Notes: a model not told the origin generated them from the sequence alone. DNA of 64,000 bases from Microbacterium sp. AK031 (GCF_024807145.1 NZ_JANUCA010000001.1:248001-312000), one strand, 5' to 3'. Numbered from the stretch's first letter, positions 1 to 8,673 are shown. A program made the numbers and translations.

Positions 1-56
1 CACCGGTGAAGAAACCTGTTGCGAAGAAGACCACGACGAAGGCTTCGGCCAAGTAG
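1..56 (+). CDS. C-terminal end of a basic protein (partial)
   Basis: Only the last 17 codons before TAG (54-56) are present. The tail is rich in Lys, Ala and Thr and ends in KASAK. Such tails occur on actinobacterial HU-type nucleoid proteins and on the C-terminus of topoisomerase I. With no folded domain in view the parent protein cannot be named. A strong terminator follows 15 bp downstream, so this is the last gene of its transcript. Confidence 0.6.
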   Translation, partial: PVKKPVAKKTTTKASAK

Positions 57-70
57 GGCACGCTTCCATC

Positions 71-115
71 AGAATCGGCCCATGCCGCGCTGACTGCGCG
101 GCATGGGCCGATTCT
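71..115 (+). terminator. Intrinsic terminator, perfect 20-bp stem
   Basis: Positions 71-90 and 96-115 are exact reverse complements separated by a 5-nt loop (TGACT). The right arm ends in ATTCT and is followed by GTTCT. It lies directly after the partial gene and before the oppositely oriented tRNA, so it could serve both strands. Confidence 0.8.
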
Positions 116-170
116 GTTCTCTGCCGCATCGGACGCATCGGTCTCGTGGTCCGCACGGGTGGCTTCTGGA

Positions 171-245
171 GGTGCCCCCACTGGGACTCGAACCCAGACT
201 GAAGCGATTTTAAGTCGCCTGCCTCTGCCATTGGGCTATGGGGGC
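171..245 (-). tRNA. tRNA with UAA anticodon (Leu), class I architecture
   Basis: The minus strand folds as a complete cloverleaf: 7-bp acceptor stem GCCCCCA/TGGGGGC, 3-bp D stem with a GG-containing loop, anticodon stem GGCGA/TCGCT with loop CTTAAAA, T arm CTGGG/CCCAG around TTCGAGT, and discriminator A73. Two C residues follow, but the genome reads CCT, so CCA is not fully encoded. The anticodon is UAA, which reads Leu UUA/UUG. The variable region is only 5 nt (TCAGT), whereas leucine tRNAs normally have a long variable arm. The body is otherwise intact. Confidence 0.88.
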
Positions 246-290
246 GTGCACTCACAGCCTAGCTTCGCGGCCGCAGGCGAGCCGACGTCG

Positions 291-296
291 TAGGGT
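291..296 (+). promoter_or_regulatory. -10 hexamer TAGGGT, leaderless start of the PLP enzyme gene
   Basis: TAGGGT lies 6 nt before the GTG at 303, so transcription would start at or next to the start codon. No Shine-Dalgarno sequence is present. Confidence 0.5.
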
Positions 297-302
297 GGGG
301 GA

Positions 303-1538
303 GTGCTCGACCTCACCGCTGACCTGAGCCCTGCAGCCGTCCGCTCTCGTGACTGGGAGAACCCGGCCCACTGGTGGCCGAGGCTGTCGGATGCCACCTC
401 GCATCTTGCGGCACCGGTCGCCGTGATCGATCTCGATGCGCTGCGTCACAACGCGATGGATCTGCTGGTGCGTGCCGGCGGCATCCCGATCCGCGTAGCC
501 TCGAAGTCAGTGCGCGTGCGCGCCGTCCTCGACGCGGTGCTGCGCATACCCGGGTATCGAGGCATTCTCTCCTTCTCGCTCGCCGAGGCGCTCTGGCTCG
601 CCGGAACGCACGACGACATCGTGCTCGGATATCCGACGGTCGATCGAGCGGGTCTTGAGCGGCTGGTGCACGACGAGGTCGCTGCATCCCGCATCACCCT
701 GATGGTCGACGACATCGCTCATCTCGACCTGATCGATGCCATCGCGTCGCCCGACCGACGCGAGCCGATACGAGTGGCCATCGATGCCGACGCCTCGTGG
801 CGGTCTGCTGCCCTCGGCCACATCGGCGTGCGCCGCTCGCCGCTGTTCACCCCAGCCGACGTCGCCGGCTTCGCTCGTGCGATCGTACGTCGACCCGGCT
901 TCCACCTGGTCGGCCTTCAGATGTATGAGGCCCAGATCGCAGGCCAGGGAGACAACGGCTCGAATGCACCGCTGATCCGCATGGTGCAGGCGCGCTCGCG
1001 CGCCGAGCTCCGCAGGCGTCGCGCCGAGATCGCGGATGCTCTGACCGATGTCGCGCCGCTGGAGTTCCTCAACGGCGGCGGTACAGGATCGCTGGAGTTC
1101 ACCGGCAGCGACGAATCGGTCACCGAGGCGTCGGCGGGCAGCGGCCTGCTCGGCGGACATCTGTTCGACGGCTACCGTTCCTTCCACCCCGCACCCGCCA
1201 GCGCTTTCGCTTTCGATGTCGTCCGACGGCCGGCAGATGACATCGCCACGGTGCTCGGCGGCGGTTGGATCGCCTCTGGCCCTGCGATCGACTCGCGTCA
1301 GCCGCGTGCAGTCTGGCCGCAGGGGCTGCGCACGATGCCGCGCGAGGCCGCAGGAGAGGTGCAGACGCCGCTACAGGGTGACGCGTCGCGGAAGCTGCGG
1401 ATCGGCGATCGCGTCTGGTTCCGTCATGCGAAGAGCGGAGAGCCCGCCGAACGCATCGACGCGTACCATCTCGTCTCCGGCACCGAGGTGATCGACGAGC
1501 TGCCCACGTATCGCGGCGAGGGAAAGGCGTTCCTGTGA
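303..1538 (+). CDS. Alanine racemase-fold PLP enzyme (amino acid deaminase/aldolase family)
   Basis: The 411-residue protein has the N-terminal alanine-racemase barrel of fold-type III PLP enzymes. The pattern AVIDLDALRHN (about 39-50) is followed by the putative Schiff-base lysine K68 in RVASKSVR, and there is a C-terminal beta domain. Relatives include D-threonine aldolase and D-serine dehydratase; the substrate here is unknown. The start is GTG with a leaderless -10. Its stop overlaps the start of the oxidase gene by 4 nt (GTGA), so the two are translationally coupled. The pairing of this enzyme with an aldonolactone oxidase-like protein suggests a shared catabolic role, which is inference. 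Confidence 0.8.
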   Translation: MLDLTADLSPAAVRSRDWENPAHWWPRLSDATSHLAAPVAVIDLDALRHNAMDLLVRAGGIPIRVASKSVRVRAVLDAVLRIPGYRGILSFSLAEALWLAGTHDDIVLGYPTVDRAGLERLVHDEVAASRITLMVDDIAHLDLIDAIASPDRREPIRVAIDADASWRSAALGHIGVRRSPLFTPADVAGFARAIVRRPGFHLVGLQMYEAQIAGQGDNGSNAPLIRMVQARSRAELRRRRAEIADALTDVAPLEFLNGGGTGSLEFTGSDESVTEASAGSGLLGGHLFDGYRSFHPAPASAFAFDVVRRPADDIATVLGGGWIASGPAIDSRQPRAVWPQGLRTMPREAAGEVQTPLQGDASRKLRIGDRVWFRHAKSGEPAERIDAYHLVSGTEVIDELPTYRGEGKAFL

Positions 1539-2848
1539 CGCGTCCTGGTGGCACCTGGCAGAACTGGTCGCGCTCGGTGAAGATCAGACCGGCCAGAGTC
1601 GAACGTCCTCGCACGCCGGAAGGTGTGCAGCGGGCGGTACAGGCGGCGATCGCGCACGGCCTTCAGATCAAGGCCGTCGGCGCTGGCCACAGCTTCACCG
1701 GCATCGCTGCCGCTCCCGGCGTGCTGCTCGAGCTCGACGACATGCAGGGACTCGTTTCAGTCGACACCGACCGGGCACGTGTGACGCTCCTCGCGGGCAC
1801 CCGGCTGCACAGGATCCCCCGCCTGCTCGCTCCGTACGGGCTCGCGATGGAGAACCTCGGCGACATCGATCGTCAATCGATCTCCGGCGCGATCTCCTCC
1901 GGCACACACGGGACGGGTGCGCGCTTCGGTGGGCTCGCGACGCAGGTCGTCGGTGCGACGGTGATCGCGGGCGACGGAGAGTTCCTCAGGGTGAGCGACA
2001 TCGAGAACGCGGAGCTGCTGCCGGCCGTCGCGCTGGGGCTCGGCGCGCTCGGCATCCTCGTCGATGTGACGCTGCAGTGCGTTCCCACCTTCGTCATGCA
2101 TGCCGTCGATGAGCCGGTACCGCTCGATGACGTGCTGGCGACGCTCGAGGAGCGTGTCTCGGCATCCGATCATTTCGAGTTCTACTGGTTCCCGCACACC
2201 GACGTGGCACTCACGAAGCGACAGACCCGGTTGCCGGAGTCGACTCCGCGCAAGCCGCTGCCGCGAGTGGGCAAGTGGATCGACGAGGCGCTGCTCTCCA
2301 ACGGCGTATACCGGATGGTGTGCGCTGCGGGCCAGGTGCTACCGGCCATCACGCCGCCGTTCAGTCGCCTGGCAGTGAAGCTCACCGGTGACCGCGACTA
2401 CATCGAGCGGTCGCACCGGGTGCTCACGCAGAGCCGCAATGTGCGCTTCCGAGAGATGGAATACGCCCTGCCTGCCGAGAAGGTGATTCCTGTCTTTCAG
2501 GCGATTCGGGAACTCATCGCCGTACGCGGTTGGAAGATCGAGTTCCCGATCGAAGTGCGTTTCGCCGCAGCGGATGACCGCTGGCTCTCCACTGCGTATG
2601 GCCGCGAGAGCGGCTACATCGCCGTGCACCGCTATTGGCGCGCTGATCCCACGGCGTATTTCGAGGCCGTCGAGCGCATCTGTCTGGAACACGGCGGGCG
2701 CCCGCACTGGGGCAAGCTCCACACTCTGGATGCCGCACTATTGCGTGAGCGCTATCCACGATTCGACGACTTCCTGGCGTTGCGCGACAGGCTGGATCCC
2801 GATCGGCGATTCGCGAACCGGTATCTCGACCGAGTGCTCGGGGAGTGA
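1535..2848 (+). CDS. FAD-linked D-arabinono-1,4-lactone oxidase family protein
   Basis: The 437-residue protein is a VAO/PCMH-fold flavoprotein. The FAD domain shows GAGHSFTG (about 49-56), whose His is the covalent flavin attachment residue in gulonolactone and arabinonolactone oxidases, and SGAISSGTHGTG (about 117-128). The C-terminal ALO domain ends with the family motif HWGKLH (about 403). Members oxidise sugar acids or aldonolactones with O2 or another acceptor. Length is typical for bacterial members. The GTG start overlaps the upstream gene by 4 nt. Confidence 0.88.
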   Translation: MTRPGGTWQNWSRSVKIRPARVERPRTPEGVQRAVQAAIAHGLQIKAVGAGHSFTGIAAAPGVLLELDDMQGLVSVDTDRARVTLLAGTRLHRIPRLLAPYGLAMENLGDIDRQSISGAISSGTHGTGARFGGLATQVVGATVIAGDGEFLRVSDIENAELLPAVALGLGALGILVDVTLQCVPTFVMHAVDEPVPLDDVLATLEERVSASDHFEFYWFPHTDVALTKRQTRLPESTPRKPLPRVGKWIDEALLSNGVYRMVCAAGQVLPAITPPFSRLAVKLTGDRDYIERSHRVLTQSRNVRFREMEYALPAEKVIPVFQAIRELIAVRGWKIEFPIEVRFAAADDRWLSTAYGRESGYIAVHRYWRADPTAYFEAVERICLEHGGRPHWGKLHTLDAALLRERYPRFDDFLALRDRLDPDRRFANRYLDRVLGE

Positions 2849-2917
2849 CGCGTCGCCCAGTTCATGCGCAGGCTCGGTGGTTAGTATGAATAAAACTCAT
2901 GAAGGGGGTCATGTGCC

Positions 2918-3484
2918 ATGGAATGGCTCATTCCAGTTCTGATTGTCGTCGCCGTCCTGGTGCTCATCGGCATCTACTTCTGGGCGACCTACAACTCCCT
3001 CGTGCAACTGAACGTTCGCGTCGATGAGGCATGGAGCGGCATCACGGTGCAGCTCAAGCGACGCGCCGACCTGATCCCCAACCTCATCGAGACGGTCAAG
3101 GGGTACGCATCCCACGAGAAGGCCGTGTTCGAGAACGTCACACGCGCTCGTGCTGAGACTCTTTCCGCGACGAGCCCCGGCGAGGCCGGAATCGCTGAGG
3201 GCCACCTGCAGCAGGCTCTGAAGAGCCTGTTCGCGGTCGCTGAGGCGTATCCGCAATTGCAGGCGAGCCAGAACTTCCTTCAGGTGCAGCATGCCCTCGT
3301 CGACACCGAAGACAAGATCCAGGCGGCCCGCAGGTTCTACAACGGCGGCGTGCGCGAACTGAACACCAAGATCAAGGTCTTCCCGAACAACCTGTTCGCC
3401 CGGGGGCTCGGCTTCACCGAGCGGGAGTTCTTCGAGGTCGCAGACAACGCGGCGATCTCAGAGCCGCCACGCGTGCAGTTCTGA
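2918..3484 (+). CDS. lemA: LemA family membrane-anchored protein
   Basis: The 188-residue protein has an N-terminal membrane helix (about 4-23), a short segment with NSLVQLNVRVDEAWS, the family signature RRADLIPNL (about 49-57) and a long alpha-helical C-terminal domain. The N-terminus is expected outside the membrane. The molecular role of LemA proteins is not settled; they are often linked to membrane proteases or TPM-domain proteins, but none is adjacent here. A purine-rich GAAGGGGG 10 nt before the ATG serves as ribosome binding site, and TAGTAT about 30 nt upstream is a plausible -10. Confidence 0.88.
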   Translation: MEWLIPVLIVVAVLVLIGIYFWATYNSLVQLNVRVDEAWSGITVQLKRRADLIPNLIETVKGYASHEKAVFENVTRARAETLSATSPGEAGIAEGHLQQALKSLFAVAEAYPQLQASQNFLQVQHALVDTEDKIQAARRFYNGGVRELNTKIKVFPNNLFARGLGFTEREFFEVADNAAISEPPRVQF

Positions 3485-3501
3485 TACAGGACGCCGTTGG
3501 C

Positions 3502-4383
3502 TCACCAGACCGACAGCACGATGTCGTCGTCGGTGAAGGAGACATCGCCACGCACGGTCCAGTTCGTCGATCGATATGTGAGAGTCTTCGTTGATCCGTC
3601 GAGCGCTGTTCCCGTGACGGTGGCGACGAGAACTCCGCCGTCGGCCTGGAACGCAGACGGAGTGAGCGCGACCACGGGCGTCTGCTCGATGCGGTAGCGG
3701 ATCTCGCTCACCGCGGAGAAGTCTGCAGCCAAGGGGATCGCGATGCCGCAGGAGGGAAGCGTCTCTGCGGCCGGCTTCGTGCAGGTGGCGAGGTACTCAT
3801 CGAGCTGTGCCTGCGCGACGTCGGCGGCTTCGGGGCGAAGAGTCGCGTCCACGTCGACTTCCTGCGTGACGCCGGGAAGCACCTCGACCGTCGCGCTGCC
3901 GTCGAGGAACTCCGCCGGTGCAGCGCTCACCTCGTACACCGCGGGAAGCAGCGCAACTCTGTCCGCAGGCAGGACCGTGCCGGCGATTCCGGCCGGCACG
4001 CTGAACTGTACCGAACCGAACGCCGTGGCAGCATCGGGCACCCAGCGCCCTTCCCGCTGCGACAGCTTCAGTGTGCTCTCGTGGCGTGTGCCCGCGAGCT
4101 CATAGGACACAGTGACGACCGCACTGTGGTCGTCTGCCGTCGAAGACACGATCGCGCCTTCACTGAGGCGGTCGCTCGCGTCGGCGAACGCGGATGCTGT
4201 CGTCGCCGGCACGTCGAGGCCGGTCGTCTCCACCGCGGCGACATCACCGTCGGCGACTGCCTGCAGGTAAGCCAGTGCCTGGTCTTCGGCACTGCCGCGC
4301 GGGATCAGGAACCAGACGAGCGACGCCGCGACCACGACCGCCGCGGTCGCGCCGGCGGCGATCCACGCCGCGCGCTTCTTCAC
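3502..4383 (-). CDS. Membrane-anchored extracytoplasmic protein of unknown function
   Basis: The 293-residue protein begins KKRAAWIAAGATAAVVV, a basic start followed by one membrane helix (about 4-25). The first 90 residues after it resemble the NTF2-like DUF4878 type of domain (DQALAYLQAVADGDVAAV), and the rest is a beta-rich extracellular region with two Cys (CTKPAAETLPSCG) likely to form a disulfide. The GTG at 4383 was chosen because it lies 10 nt after the stop of the upstream gene and directly precedes the membrane helix; reading further upstream would run into that gene. Function not recognised. Confidence 0.75.
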   Translation of the reverse strand: MKKRAAWIAAGATAAVVVAASLVWFLIPRGSAEDQALAYLQAVADGDVAAVETTGLDVPATTASAFADASDRLSEGAIVSSTADDHSAVVTVSYELAGTRHESTLKLSQREGRWVPDAATAFGSVQFSVPAGIAGTVLPADRVALLPAVYEVSAAPAEFLDGSATVEVLPGVTQEVDVDATLRPEAADVAQAQLDEYLATCTKPAAETLPSCGIAIPLAADFSAVSEIRYRIEQTPVVALTPSAFQADGGVLVATVTGTALDGSTKTLTYRSTNWTVRGDVSFTDDDIVLSVW

Positions 4384-4393
4384 GACCGGTGCC

Positions 4394-5656
4394 TCACGCC
4401 GACACCTCGCGCGCGTGCACGTGGCGCGCGACGCCTCCGCGCTCGACGTGCAGAGCCCCGGCCACGCCTTCCGCGGCATCACCCCAGCCCGAGACCGAGA
4501 CGTTCTCCAACCCCTGCCAGGTCGCAGCAAGCGCCAGTTCGCGTGCGATCGGTTCGGCATCTTCCGTGCGGGCCTGCGGCTCCCACCACGCCGACTGCAC
4601 CTGAAGCGTGGACGAGGCCCTGTCGGCCTTCAGATCGACGCGCGCGACGATGCGGTCTCCGACCAGCACCGGAAGCGAGTAGTAGCCGTAGCGCCGCTTG
4701 TGCGCCGGCACGTAGATCTCGATGCGGTAGTCGAGGTCGAACGCCCGCAGCGCTCGCTCTCGGAACCAGACCACAGGGTCGAACGGGGTGAGGATCGCCA
4801 CGGCCTCGACCCGCCGGGGAAGCACGGCATCACGATGCAGCCATGCGGGCACCTGACGACCGCCGCGTTCCCACCCGCGCACGCTCACGGGCTGCAGATC
4901 GCCGTTGTCGACGAGCTCATCGATCGCCTGCCGAATGGCAGCGCGGTCGCGAAGGCGGTAATAGTCGGCGAGATCGGATTCGGTGGCGACTCCGGAGGAA
5001 CGGGCAGCGCGGTGGACGAGCTCGCGGATCGCGTCTTCTCGGGGAATGACGCGCTCGCGAACCTCGGCCGGGATCACCTGCTCTTCCAGCGCATATTGCC
5101 GTTCGAACCCGCGACGACCGCTGATCGCGACGTCACCGGTGCGCCAGAGGTGCTCGAGCGCGAGCTTCACATCGTCCCAGTCCCACCAGGTGCCGCGCTC
5201 GCGTGGCGCATCCTCACGCAATTGCGCCGGTCGCAGGGGACCTCGGGTGCGCAGCTCGTCTTTCACCCAGGCGACCGTGCGGGCATTCCTGCTCAACCAC
5301 GAATCCGGATCGCGCTCCCAGCGACCGCGGAACGCCTCCATTCTGAATCGCCACAGCGACCAGTCCTCGACCGGCACGAACGTCGCCTCGTGCGCGAGGT
5401 ACTCCACGTAGTGCGTGGTGCGCGAGAGGAAGACCCGATCGAGCAGCGCCGGCTCATAAGAGCCCAATCGCGAGAAGAGCGGCAGATAGTGACTGCGCGC
5501 GAACACGTTCACCGAGTCGATCTGCAGCACGCCGAGACGCTCCATCGTGCGATGCACGTGTCGTGTGGAGACGGTGGTGGTCGGGCGGCGTCGGGTGAAC
5601 CCCTGGGCTGCCAAGGCGACACGGCGAGCCTGCGCGGCACTGAGAGTCTCGGTCAC
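4394..5656 (-). CDS. Winged-helix DNA-binding / YcaQ (AlkX) family protein
   Basis: The 420-residue protein belongs to the HTH_42 family: three tandem winged-helix domains, with LGVLQIDSVNVFARSHYL (about 47-64) near the N-terminus as in E. coli YcaQ, a glycosylase that unhooks interstrand crosslinks, and Streptomyces AlkX. The YcaQ catalytic QxQ/QxD type motif may be represented by LQIDSVNV. A role in repair of crosslinked or alkylated DNA is inferred from the family only. The GTG at 5656 is preferred because a TACGCT hexamer lies exactly 6 nt upstream. Probably co-transcribed with the membrane-anchored gene after it. Confidence 0.82.
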   Translation of the reverse strand: MTETLSAAQARRVALAAQGFTRRRPTTTVSTRHVHRTMERLGVLQIDSVNVFARSHYLPLFSRLGSYEPALLDRVFLSRTTHYVEYLAHEATFVPVEDWSLWRFRMEAFRGRWERDPDSWLSRNARTVAWVKDELRTRGPLRPAQLREDAPRERGTWWDWDDVKLALEHLWRTGDVAISGRRGFERQYALEEQVIPAEVRERVIPREDAIRELVHRAARSSGVATESDLADYYRLRDRAAIRQAIDELVDNGDLQPVSVRGWERGGRQVPAWLHRDAVLPRRVEAVAILTPFDPVVWFRERALRAFDLDYRIEIYVPAHKRRYGYYSLPVLVGDRIVARVDLKADRASSTLQVQSAWWEPQARTEDAEPIARELALAATWQGLENVSVSGWGDAAEGVAGALHVERGGVARHVHAREVSA

Positions 5657-5662
5657 GTCGTC

Positions 5663-5668
5663 AGCGTA
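5663..5668 (-). promoter_or_regulatory. -10 hexamer TACGCT, leaderless start of the YcaQ-like gene
   Basis: Read on the minus strand, TACGCT ends 6 nt before the GTG at 5656. Confidence 0.45.
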
Positions 5669-5723
5669 TCGCCCGCCTCCGACATGGGCGCAGCCCCGTC
5701 GCAGCATCCGCCCAGCCCGCAAC

Positions 5724-5729
5724 TAGACT
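5724..5729 (+). promoter_or_regulatory. -10 hexamer TAGACT, leaderless start of the AI-2E transporter gene
   Basis: TAGACT lies 6 nt before the ATG at 5736, with no Shine-Dalgarno sequence between. It is back to back with the YcaQ-side promoter (5663-5668). Confidence 0.55.
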
Positions 5730-5735
5730 TACGGC

Positions 5736-6929
5736 ATGACGGATGAGCAGCGCCCTCGCAAGCGCGATCTTCTGTGGGGTCGCATGCCGACAGGCCGCAC
5801 GGTGACGACGGAGGCGGACAACGCCGTACCGCTGTCGTTGCGGGTCACGGCCGGCTACGCGTGGCGGTTGCTGCTGATCGCGGCGGCCGCAGGAGTCATC
5901 ATCTGGTTGGTGATCCAGCTGAAGCTCCTCGTGATCCCGCTGCTGATCGGCATCCTCATCACAGCCCTGCTCTGGCCGGGCTTCGAATTGATGCTGCGCA
6001 AGCGCTTCCCGCGATGGTTGGCGATCCTGATCGCCCTCGTCGGCACTCTCGCGATCGTCACCGGCCTGCTCTGGCTCGTGGCATGGCAGGTCTCCCTGGA
6101 GTGGGAAGACGTGCAGACCAAGTCCATGGCGGCCGTCGAGGAGTTCCGGCAATACCTCATCAGCGGGCCTCTGCATCTCTCCGAGAAGGAGATCCAGGAC
6201 TACATCGATCAGGGCTTCGCGCTCATCCAGGAGCAGGCTCAACTGCTCTGGTCAGGTGCACTCGCGATCGGCTCCACTTTCGGCCACGTCATCGTCGGCG
6301 CGCTGCTGACGCTCTTCGTTCTGGTCTGCCTGCTCGCCGACGGCGCAGGTATCTGGCGCTGGACGACGAAGCTGTTCCCGCGTGATGCGCGCCCGGCGGT
6401 CGATGCCGCAGCGCGCAATGGCTGGCGTACCGTCGTGAGCTACGCCAAGACACAGGCGCTCGTCGCCACGATCGACTCGATCGGCATCGGGATCGGTGCC
6501 TTCCTGCTCGGGGTTCCTCTGGCGATACCCGTGGCCGTGCTCGTCTTCCTCGGTGCGTTCATCCCGATCGTCGGTGCGGTGGCCACGGGGGCCGTGGCGG
6601 TGTTCCTCGCTCTGGTCTACAACGACCCGTGGAACGCGTTCTGGATGCTGGTCGTGGTGATCGGCGTGCAGCAGCTGGAAGGCCACATCCTGCAGCCGAT
6701 CCTGATGGGAACGGCCGTCAAGGTGCACCCGCTCGCGGTCGTGCTGGTGGTCGCCGGCGGCTCGATGATCGCCGGCATCCCAGGTGCGCTGTTCGCGGTG
6801 CCGCTGGCCGCATTCGTGAACGTCGTCGCCGTGACCCTCAGCAGCGGGTCGTGGAGGACCGGCAGGCAACCTGCCGGTGATCTGATCTGGAGTACAGTGC
6901 CGCGCGAGCGGCGTCGGAGGAATACATGA
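5736..6929 (+). CDS. AI-2E family transporter
   Basis: The 397-residue polytopic protein has a cytoplasmic N-terminus, two early membrane hairpins (about 45-80 and 85-112), an amphipathic middle section (about 115-165) and a C-terminal cluster of helices with GVQQLEGHILQPILMG (about 308-323), a hallmark of this family (TqsA/YdiK/PerM). Some members export autoinducer-2, but others are Na+/H+ antiporters or have unknown substrates, so the presence of luxS 4 kb away does not prove AI-2 export. The end overlaps ilvA by 4 nt (ATGA). Confidence 0.85.
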   Translation: MTDEQRPRKRDLLWGRMPTGRTVTTEADNAVPLSLRVTAGYAWRLLLIAAAAGVIIWLVIQLKLLVIPLLIGILITALLWPGFELMLRKRFPRWLAILIALVGTLAIVTGLLWLVAWQVSLEWEDVQTKSMAAVEEFRQYLISGPLHLSEKEIQDYIDQGFALIQEQAQLLWSGALAIGSTFGHVIVGALLTLFVLVCLLADGAGIWRWTTKLFPRDARPAVDAAARNGWRTVVSYAKTQALVATIDSIGIGIGAFLLGVPLAIPVAVLVFLGAFIPIVGAVATGAVAVFLALVYNDPWNAFWMLVVVIGVQQLEGHILQPILMGTAVKVHPLAVVLVVAGGSMIAGIPGALFAVPLAAFVNVVAVTLSSGSWRTGRQPAGDLIWSTVPRERRRRNT

Positions 6930-8155
6930 GTGCAGTCCCCAGCCTGGCCGAGTTCGAGGACGCCGCACGGGGGCTGGAGCGAGTGATCTCGCACACGCCG
7001 ACCCTGCCATCCAGGGCGCTGTCCGACATCCTCGGCGAGCCCGTCGTGCTGAAGATGGAGAACTTGCAGCGCACCGGATCGTTCAAGATCCGCGGTGCCG
7101 CGTATCGGCTCTCACGGCTCACGGCCGAGGAGCGTGCGCGCGGTGTGGTCGCGGCATCCGCCGGCAACCACGCACAGGGAGTCGCTCTCGCGGCTCAGGC
7201 ACTCGGAATCCCGGCGACCATCTTCATGCCGCTCGGGGTTCCGGTGCCCAAGCTGCTCGCGACCCGCGGGTACGGTGCTGAGGTCGTGCTGGACGGGGAG
7301 ACCGTCGCGACATCGCTGCGGCTCGCCGCCGAGTTCGCCGAGCGCACCGGCGCGGTGATGATCCATCCGTTCGACCACCGCGACGTGGTGGTGGGCCAGG
7401 GCACCCTCGGTCTGGAGCTGATCGCCGACGCCCCAGACATCGACACGATCCTTGTCGGCATCGGCGGCGGCGGACTGATCGCGGGCGTGGCCGCCGCGGC
7501 GAAGGCTGCCGCAGCGCAGGCGGGGCGCACCATTCGCGTGATCGGCGTGCAGGCGGAGAACGCCGCAGCCATGCCCCTGTCGCTCGAAGCAGGTCACCCG
7601 GTCGAGATCGTCACTCAACCGACCATCGCAGACGGCATCCTGGTCGCGAAGCCGGGAGCAGTGCCGTTCGAGATCATCAAGGACCTCGTCGACGAGGTCG
7701 TCACCGTGACCGACGACGACATCGCCCGCGCGATCCTCATACTCCTCGAGCAGGCGAAGGTCGTCGTGGAGCCCGCAGGCGCCGTCGGCGTCGCCGCGAT
7801 CCTCGCCGGTAAGGTCTCCGGCACTGGCAAGACCATGGCGGTGCTGTCCGGCGGCAACATCGACCCGCTGCTGCTGCAGCGCGTCGTCTCGCACGGCCTC
7901 GCGGCATCCGGTCGTTACCTGACCATCCGCATCCCGCTGCCCGACCGTCCAGGCCAGCTCGCCAGAGTCTCAGAGCTCGTCTCGCAGGCCGGAGCGAACG
8001 TCATGGAGGTCATGCACACCCGCCACGGCCAGGGGCTGCAGATCAGCGAGGTGATCCTGCAGATGAGCATCGAGACCAGGGGAGCGGAACACACCGAGCT
8101 CACACTCGACACGCTCCGCCAGGCCGGCTACGACCCGGTGGTCGTGCCGGACTGA
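6926..8155 (+). CDS. ilvA: Threonine ammonia-lyase (threonine deaminase)
   Basis: The 409-residue protein is a fold-type II PLP enzyme that converts L-threonine to 2-oxobutanoate and ammonia, the first step toward isoleucine. K54 in GSFKIRGA is the Schiff-base lysine, SAGNHAQG (about 80-87) contacts the substrate, and the glycine loop GIGGGGLIAG binds the PLP phosphate. A single C-terminal ACT domain (from about residue 330, YLTIRIPLPDRPGQLA) marks the short form with one regulatory domain. It is translationally coupled to the AI-2E gene and converges on greA. Confidence 0.93.
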   Translation: MSAVPSLAEFEDAARGLERVISHTPTLPSRALSDILGEPVVLKMENLQRTGSFKIRGAAYRLSRLTAEERARGVVAASAGNHAQGVALAAQALGIPATIFMPLGVPVPKLLATRGYGAEVVLDGETVATSLRLAAEFAERTGAVMIHPFDHRDVVVGQGTLGLELIADAPDIDTILVGIGGGGLIAGVAAAAKAAAAQAGRTIRVIGVQAENAAAMPLSLEAGHPVEIVTQPTIADGILVAKPGAVPFEIIKDLVDEVVTVTDDDIARAILILLEQAKVVVEPAGAVGVAAILAGKVSGTGKTMAVLSGGNIDPLLLQRVVSHGLAASGRYLTIRIPLPDRPGQLARVSELVSQAGANVMEVMHTRHGQGLQISEVILQMSIETRGAEHTELTLDTLRQAGYDPVVVPD

Positions 8156-8171
8156 TCGCGAGCGGGCGGGG

Positions 8172-8663
8172 TCAGCCGGCGTAGGTCTCGACGTTCGTGA
8201 TCTCGACGGAGATCGACTTGCCGTTCGGGGCCTCGTAGTTGGTCTTCTCGCCGACCTTCAGTCCGAGGATCGCCTGACCGAGCGGGCTGGCCTCGCTGTA
8301 GACATCCACGTCGCTCCCTGACGCCGCGATCTCGCGACTGCCGAGGAGGAAGACCTCTTCGCCACCGGCGACGAGTGCCGTGACGACGGTTCCGGGCTCG
8401 ACAATGCCGCGGCTGGCCGGAGCCTCGCCGACCTTCGCGGTCTTCAGAAGCTGCTCGAGCGTGCGGATGCGCGCCTCCTGCTTGCCCTGCTCGTCCTTCG
8501 CGGCGTGGTATCCGCCGTTCTCCTTGAGGTCGCCCTCTTCCCGGGCGGCTTCGATGCGCTTCGCGATCTCATCGCGTCCCGTGGTGGACAGCATCTCGAG
8601 CTCAGCGACGAGCCGATCGTAAGCCTCTTGAGTGAGGAAAGGTACCTGAGCGTCTGTGGACAC
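8172..8663 (-). CDS. greA: Transcription elongation factor GreA
   Basis: The 163-residue protein has an N-terminal coiled coil (to about residue 80, with the acidic tip region REEGDLKENGGYHAAKDEQ) and a C-terminal FKBP-like domain (DVYSEASPLGQAILGLKVGE). GreA enters the RNA polymerase secondary channel and stimulates cleavage of backtracked transcripts. The GTG at 8663 is preceded by AAGGAG at good spacing, so this gene is led. The leader carries a tandem hairpin duplication (8674-8724). Confidence 0.95.
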   Translation of the reverse strand: MSTDAQVPFLTQEAYDRLVAELEMLSTTGRDEIAKRIEAAREEGDLKENGGYHAAKDEQGKQEARIRTLEQLLKTAKVGEAPASRGIVEPGTVVTALVAGGEEVFLLGSREIAASGSDVDVYSEASPLGQAILGLKVGEKTNYEAPNGKSISVEITNVETYAG

Positions 8664-8673
8664 AGCGTGCTCC

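Noticed and set aside
5736-6929. AI-2E transporter as a dedicated AI-2 exporter for luxS
   Set aside because: The family has many functions, and the gene is coupled to ilvA rather than to luxS.
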